Shown here one piece after another: positions 6,379 to 10,137 of a stretch of DNA of 10,137 bases (its first letter is position 1; every line of letters begins with the position of its first letter). The stretch is from the NCBI GenBank assembly GCA_002293365.1, contig DBDD01000243.1:1-10137 (forward strand), written 5' to 3'. The position numbers and the translations under genes were made by a program. This DNA is from Christensenella sp. UBA941 (GTDB lineage Bacteria > Bacillota > Clostridia > Christensenellales > UBA941). Below the pieces are notes generated by a model. It did not search any database. It had not been told where the DNA came from and worked only from the letters and a program-made list of their open reading frames with translations.

Positions 6379-7794
6379 ATGGGGTTCGACAGGACGGCTA
6401 AACTCATATCGCTATCCGCGCTGATAATATCCGCGATGCTTTTCGCGGCCTGCACCGCCGAGGACACCGCTTGGGATAAAATCTCCGAATTGACGGAATC
6501 GAGCCGCGGCGGCGCGGAGCCCGTATTAGAGGTTATCGGCCTCTTGCCGTCGGAGGACTTCGCCGCGCCGGATGAATTTTATTATACTAGCGACCAGAAC
6601 GGTTTCGATAAGGCTTACGAATACTACGGGCAAGCGGACGCCGCCGTGAAATGGATAAGCGCCGAATATGCGTTTAGAAGCGGCGATGAGGGCTTTGTGA
6701 ACGAGATGCTGGACGGCTTTCATACTCGCTTAAACGCCGAGAACGCAAAGGATCGCGAAAAGTATGCGTATTACTATACGTGGCTGGTCGAAGAGGATGT
6801 AGGTCATGCTGCCAGAGGCATGGGCTTTCATCCCGGCGTTCATATGGATAAATACGAAATACCTCCCGATACGGATACGGGCATACGTTTTATTTCCGCG
6901 TTCGATACGAAGGTCAGCGCGGCTTCGCTGATCGAGCTCATAATCATGCGGGAGCGCTGGGACGTACTGACGCAGGAAGTCTTGTCTATGCTGGGCTTGG
7001 GCAGGGAAAGCGAGTTTACATCCGCCTTTGACGTTCTGAACGAGCTGGCCGCTTTCACCACCGTTGCGCCGAGCGCGCCAAATATGCAAGCCTTTTTAGA
7101 GGCGGCGGCTCAAAACGCGCCCGAACGCGTGAAGCTATACGCGTATCTGCTGAATCTGGGCGGCGACGCTTTAGCGGAGGCAAACAGCTACAAATCGCCG
7201 GAGCGCGCAGGCATAGGCAGCGATATAAGCCGCGGGTATCTATCGTATGTTCGAGCCGCGCCGGATTTAACGGACATAAAGCTGGACGCTCCGCTAAACT
7301 TGCCGCTGGGCGCTTTCGCTAAAAACAAGCGCGGCGAAGTGTCCGAAGGCCCAGTTACGGATAACGGCTACGCGCTTTCAATAAATAACGTAGGCGAGGA
7401 TGATACTGCGTCGCCGGGATTCGAAGCGTTCGTGTTGAGCGCGCGCGATGATTTGACGCCTGTCGTTTTGGAGAGGGCGCGTTATTTGCTGTGCTTTGAC
7501 TATGAATATATTCCGACCGACCTATATTACGAGTCTTTAAATCTCCTTGGCCAGCCGACCGGCGCGGTAACACAGGCGCGTATATTAAGCGGCGTCCTAT
7601 CCGTATACGATAGAAAAGCCGGAAAGCTGCTGGGCGAAATGGACATCCGATTCGACGACTTCCCGGAAAAATCGGACGCCGATAATAGGGAACCGGCGTT
7701 CCCCGCGTTCGAATGCAAGAATGAAAACAATCACTATTACACCTATACGAAGACTTGCCTTGAATGGCTGTCGGGGTTAATCCGGGCGGACTAA
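6379..7794 (+). CDS. large lipoprotein with split shared module
   Basis: This is a 471-residue lipoprotein of unknown function, the longest protein in the window. The signal peptide is residues 1-24, with FAAC as lipobox and Cys25 as lipid site. The N-terminal half is mainly helical and has solenoid-like spacing (for example the segment around AEYAFRSGDEGFVNEML). LPSEDFAAP near residue 55 echoes the preceding lipoprotein. The shared module seems to be split: LPLGAFA (308-314), nearly identical to LPLGVFA in the first gene, is followed by about 50 extra residues before the strand RARYLLCFDYE (366-376). A strand-rich part follows, with DRKAGKLLGEMDIRFDDF, and then a final helix ending at the stop. 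The preceding gene ends 44 bases upstream and the next starts 25 bases downstream, but base composition changes sharply after this gene. Confidence 0.9.
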   Translation: MGFDRTAKLISLSALIISAMLFAACTAEDTAWDKISELTESSRGGAEPVLEVIGLLPSEDFAAPDEFYYTSDQNGFDKAYEYYGQADAAVKWISAEYAFRSGDEGFVNEMLDGFHTRLNAENAKDREKYAYYYTWLVEEDVGHAARGMGFHPGVHMDKYEIPPDTDTGIRFISAFDTKVSAASLIELIIMRERWDVLTQEVLSMLGLGRESEFTSAFDVLNELAAFTTVAPSAPNMQAFLEAAAQNAPERVKLYAYLLNLGGDALAEANSYKSPERAGIGSDISRGYLSYVRAAPDLTDIKLDAPLNLPLGAFAKNKRGEVSEGPVTDNGYALSINNVGEDDTASPGFEAFVLSARDDLTPVVLERARYLLCFDYEYIPTDLYYESLNLLGQPTGAVTQARILSGVLSVYDRKAGKLLGEMDIRFDDFPEKSDADNREPAFPAFECKNENNHYYTYTKTCLEWLSGLIRAD

Positions 7795-7810
7795 AGAGAA
7801 TATTAAACGT

Positions 7811-7816
7811 GGAGGG
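7811..7816 (+). promoter_or_regulatory. ribosome binding site too close to the ATG, favouring GTG 7823
   Basis: GGAGGG is only three bases from ATG at 7820 but six bases from the next codon, GTG at 7823. Either may be used. The difference is a single residue at the protein's N-terminus. Confidence 0.5.
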
Positions 7817-7819
7817 AAT

Positions 7820-8425
7820 ATGGTGGATATCATCAGTAAGGTTAAATGCGCTTCTTCATGGAGAGATCGGACGCAAGCGATTGACGGAATAACAGACCAG
7901 AAGACATTGGCTGAAATTTTTGTTCATATTACGAATGATGAAATAGATAAGGATTCCCCTGCCAATAAGCAGAGATTTATTTCATCAATAGTGAGCAAGC
8001 TGTCAAATCAAGATATTTTGGCTGACTTGATGTATAATAAACGTCATAAGTACAAACATGTAATTACAATACGTCTTGGTAGATTAATTGATAGTGACGG
8101 GCTTTCTCCTGCTCTTAATCAGTCTGTCTTAATGGACATTGTAGCAGAATTGACAGGGAACTATAGATATTTTACAAGTGAATCATTAACATGGAAAGCA
8201 GTATTGAATAAAATTACGAGCGAAAACATCTTGAATGAAATGTTATCTAAGTGTAGATATGTTGGAGAAACAGCTGCAAATTCTATACTCAGGCACAATC
8301 TTTGCCTGCTCCTAGGACACAATACAGTGTTGCAAAAAGAGCAGCAATTCAATTACGAATATGCTTATTTTATAGAACGCTATTTTTGCAAGGATTGTAA
8401 CGAACTATATTCTTTTCGCAAGTAG
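7820..8425 (+). CDS. ITDQ alpha-solenoid protein with C-terminal zinc-type site
   Basis: This 201-residue protein has no signal peptide or membrane segment and is probably cytoplasmic. It has four HEAT-like helical units marked by ITDQKTLAEIF (24-34), LSNQDILADLM (61-71), LNQSVLMDIV (99-108) and ITSENILNEML (132-142). The C-terminal part has Cys162, GH at 166-167 and CKDC (190-193), a C-x3-GH...C-x2-C set able to bind one zinc ion. The same two elements occur, in reverse order, in the gene at 8942. The DNA is clearly AT-richer than the preceding genes (19 of 60 G+C at 7981-8040, 16 of 60 at 8161-8220 by hand count), which suggests separate ancestry. HEAT-like solenoids usually bind other proteins or nucleic acid. 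The start may be GTG at 7823. Confidence 0.87.
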   Translation: MVDIISKVKCASSWRDRTQAIDGITDQKTLAEIFVHITNDEIDKDSPANKQRFISSIVSKLSNQDILADLMYNKRHKYKHVITIRLGRLIDSDGLSPALNQSVLMDIVAELTGNYRYFTSESLTWKAVLNKITSENILNEMLSKCRYVGETAANSILRHNLCLLLGHNTVLQKEQQFNYEYAYFIERYFCKDCNELYSFRK

Positions 8426-8484
8426 TTTTACCTCGTATTAAAGAACGTATTTATTAATGATTAGCTGGAATTGAGGAATTTATT

Positions 8485-8898
8485 ATGCGTAAAAACCAAG
8501 ACTTGGCGAAAAATGTGCTGCTTTTTGCTCTGGGCATGGCAATCGTGGCTCTATGGATCGTTTTCTGCTTTAATTCAGAAATAGACGGCGACCTCGTTCT
8601 ATCCAGATTCTTCTTGGGCGAGGCGATCTCCGTTTGGTTATTCTTAGGCATAGGCTTCGTGCTGTTTCTAGCCGCGGTGGGGCTTATGGTCGGCCTGCCC
8701 CGATACATGGAAGACGAGCGGACGATAGCTTTCCACAACAAGAAAAGGGCAAAGAAGCTCAATACCTGCACCGTTTTAATCGGTTTAGTCTTTTTTATAG
8801 CTCTGTTAGCCATGATCGTTGGAGCGGTTGGCGTACTGACGTCCTCCGGGAGCGATAGGAATACGCCCGGAACGATTTATTATTACTACTATTATTAA
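8485..8898 (+). CDS. three-TM membrane protein ending in six tyrosines
   Basis: This 137-residue protein has three hydrophobic helices (about 11-29, 47-71, 95-118). The loop between helices 1 and 2 is acidic (E32, D34, D36) and the loop between 2 and 3 is basic (R73, R79, KKRAKK 86-91). This predicts a cytoplasmic N-terminus and an extracytoplasmic C-terminal tail. The tail is short, Ser/Gly/Thr-rich, and ends in YYYYYY (132-137), encoded by mixed TAT and TAC codons. GAGG at 8473-8476 is eight bases from the ATG. The gene lies between two related solenoid genes, 59 bases after the first and 43 before the second. I recognise no family. A structural or sensing role in the membrane is possible but is not shown. 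Confidence 0.8.
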   Translation: MRKNQDLAKNVLLFALGMAIVALWIVFCFNSEIDGDLVLSRFFLGEAISVWLFLGIGFVLFLAAVGLMVGLPRYMEDERTIAFHNKKRAKKLNTCTVLIGLVFFIALLAMIVGAVGVLTSSGSDRNTPGTIYYYYYY

Positions 8899-8941
8899 AA
8901 TGGTTCTATCCTACAAATAAATAGTTTCGGGAGGATTCGTC

Positions 8942-9892
8942 ATGGGATTTGCGTGTATATTCGGACACAAGTGGAACGGCTGCAAGTGTGAGCGTTGCGG
9001 AGTGACCCGCGACGAACAGCACGATTGGGACGGCTGTAAGTGTAGACGGTGTGGCAAGGTGCGTGATGAACAGCACGATTGGAACGGTTGTATCTGCTTA
9101 CGTTGCGGTCAAAAGCGCGATGAACAGCACAAATGGAACGGTTTTGTTTGTTCTCTGTGTGGTAAAAAGCGTAGCGTTAATGAAATAACCGACCAGTCAA
9201 CTATTGCTGATATTTTAATCAACGACGACCAATTGCCATCATCGATGCTTGTGCCGCTAATGAGAAGAGTCACAGACCAATCTATTCTTATTAGCATTGC
9301 GGAAAAAGCAAAGGTGGGTTTTTTTACGCCAAAGATACTGGCAGTAGAAAAGATTACTGACCAACCTTACCTAATAAAAGTGGCAAGGAATGATATAAAC
9401 TCAATTTACGGAAGGGCAGCGGCTCAAAATATAACTGACCAAGCTATTCTGACTGAGCTCGCACTGGGCATTAGAGACAAGGGGAACAATACTTGTTGGG
9501 GCGGCAACGAGACAAAAGATATAATTATTAACAGATTATCAGACCAAGCTCTACTTGAAACCATTGCGAGGAAAGCAGAGAATTTATATATGCGAGGTAT
9601 GGCCTTGCTTAAAATAGACGATATATCTGTTGTTACCGATATCGCTAACGGCGACATTGAGCTTGCGTGTTATGCAATAGAAATACTGACCGATCTTTCT
9701 CTTCTTGTTAAAATCGCTGAAAATGATAAGTTTACATTGGAGAGAGGCGGGAGCAGAATTAGGGCATATAATAGAATAATTGCATTGAATCCTAAGTTTA
9801 GATTAACTTCAAAATTACGCGAAGTTAAAGAACGAATAGAGGTATATGAACACCTTGATAAAACATGGAAGAATGTGGACAACTATAATTGA
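8942..9892 (+). CDS. four-unit zinc-ribbon repeat fused to ITDQ alpha-solenoid
   Basis: This 316-residue protein is probably cytoplasmic. After C5-x2-GH it has four 18-residue units (9-26, 27-44, 45-62, 63-80) of the form H-x-W-x-G-C-x-C-x2-C-G, with a DEQ ending in the first three. The fourth has Phe68 in place of the first Cys. Residues 81-263 hold seven HEAT-like units, each beginning with a version of ITDQxxL (T83, T111, T139, T165, S200, D226 and T250), spaced 24-35 residues apart. A charged helical tail (about 285-316) follows. Cys5 to Cys73 and four His give 16 ligands, enough for four zinc sites. GGGAGG (8929-8934) lies seven bases before the ATG. I recall similar HDWNGCxC repeats in other anaerobes and some phage proteins, without a known function. 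Zinc-dependent nucleic-acid or protein binding is my guess. Confidence 0.9.
   Translation: MGFACIFGHKWNGCKCERCGVTRDEQHDWDGCKCRRCGKVRDEQHDWNGCICLRCGQKRDEQHKWNGFVCSLCGKKRSVNEITDQSTIADILINDDQLPSSMLVPLMRRVTDQSILISIAEKAKVGFFTPKILAVEKITDQPYLIKVARNDINSIYGRAAAQNITDQAILTELALGIRDKGNNTCWGGNETKDIIINRLSDQALLETIARKAENLYMRGMALLKIDDISVVTDIANGDIELACYAIEILTDLSLLVKIAENDKFTLERGGSRIRAYNRIIALNPKFRLTSKLREVKERIEVYEHLDKTWKNVDNYN
8966..9181 (+). repeat. four tandem 54-bp coding repeats (zinc units)
   Basis: The units are 8966-9019, 9020-9073, 9074-9127 and 9128-9181. All are exactly 54 bases and in frame. Unit junctions share GATGAACAGCAC or a near copy. Internal bases differ at many third positions, so the duplications are not very recent although the protein pattern is held closely. 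Confidence 0.9.
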
Positions 9893-9921
9893 TGAAAAAC
9901 TTTGCATAGGGAGAATCCATA

Positions 9922-10137
9922 ATGACCTCCGACCTGCACATGCACCCCCTCTGCCACAAATACTTCGATCAATATTACGAAATCAGCGACTTTCGGCGCG
10001 TCGTGCTGGACGACGAGGATAAACAAAACATCCGCGCCGTCGTGGATTGGTGCTGCCACAAAAGGCGGCTGGTCGCCATAGCCCTGACCGACCACGACAT
10101 GATACAGGCCAGCCTGTACGCAAAGGAATACGCGCAA
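9922..10137 (+). CDS. PHP-domain protein, N-terminal 72 residues (cut by window end)
   Basis: The frame is open from ATG 9922 to the window edge (72 codons). It begins SDLHMHP, with the metal-binding H-x-H of the PHP (polymerase and histidinol phosphatase) superfamily at His6 and His8. The second motif, ALTDHD (54-59), supplies a further metal ligand in this family. PHP proteins are typically metal-dependent phosphoesterases acting on phosphorylated small molecules or nucleic-acid ends. The N-terminal fragment cannot tell which. The 48 residues between the motifs include a CC pair (44-45). GGGAG (9909-9913) is eight bases before the start. The gene is 29 bases downstream of the solenoid gene, but its GC-rich composition (34 of 60 at 10021-10080) matches region 1 instead. 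Confidence 0.85.
   Translation, partial: MTSDLHMHPLCHKYFDQYYEISDFRRVVLDDEDKQNIRAVVDWCCHKRRLVAIALTDHDMIQASLYAKEYAQ

Noticed and set aside
8427..8457. Possible promoter before the three-TM gene (TTTACC with AT-rich -10-like strings)
   Set aside because: Only four of six bases match in each box at 17-base spacing, in AT-rich DNA where such matches are common.
8942..9181. CRISPR-like regular repeat array
   Set aside because: The 54-bp units are in-frame coding repeats with no unique spacers between them.
143..9892. Defence-island or toxin-immunity interpretation of the cluster
   Set aside because: No nuclease, reverse transcriptase, NTPase, toxin or secretion motif is visible. Most products are extracytoplasmic, which does not suit typical anti-phage effectors.
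9883..10137. Reverse-strand frame across the window end
   Set aside because: The forward frame encodes the PHP motifs H-x-H and TDHD with a good ribosome site, so the reverse frame is a shadow.

Overview
All genes in this window lie on the + strand, and the window reads as one long chain of mostly unnamed, envelope-associated proteins. Purine-rich Shine-Dalgarno sequences, classic lipoboxes (for example LSGC), short gaps and an ATGA start/stop overlap fit a Gram-positive bacterium. An uncultured Clostridia-type Bacillota is my best guess, inferred from style rather than from any marker gene. The main part is moderately GC-rich (35 of 60 bases G+C at 7141-7200).

Region 1 (1-7794) has a short leader with a candidate extended -10 promoter, then seven genes. 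Four encode lipoproteins (143, 2449, 5219, 6379). Three encode proteins with N-terminal membrane anchors (1402, 3581, 4730). One lipoprotein has an irregular leucine-rich stretch and one anchored protein carries a DUF5050-like beta-propeller. The products look unrelated at first. Reading them side by side shows that five of them (143, 1402, 2449, 5219, 6379) carry the same divergent C-terminal module, and the 2449 gene carries it twice. That makes six copies in about 7.6 kb. The module has a core resembling 'LP..L.A..PED....VV', then two or three beta strands and often a final helix.

Region 2 (7795-9892) is AT-richer, at least in its first gene (19 of 60 and 16 of 60 G+C in two sampled lines). 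It encodes two alpha-solenoid proteins with 'ITDQ..L..IA' repeats, with a three-TM protein between them that ends in six tyrosines. Both solenoid proteins also carry a C..GH...C..C zinc-type site, at opposite ends. In the second, four 18-residue units supply exactly 16 Cys/His ligands, which I interpret as four interlocked zinc sites. This block looks like an acquired or separately evolving module.

Region 3 (9922-end) is the start of a PHP-domain gene cut by the window edge, with GC-rich composition again.

I found no tRNA, rRNA, CRISPR array, transposase or convincing intrinsic terminator. No gap between genes exceeds 150 bases. I cannot assign a pathway. The strongest statement is that region 1 encodes a set of surface-exposed or extracytoplasmic proteins built on one repeated module, probably expanded locally by duplication and shuffling.
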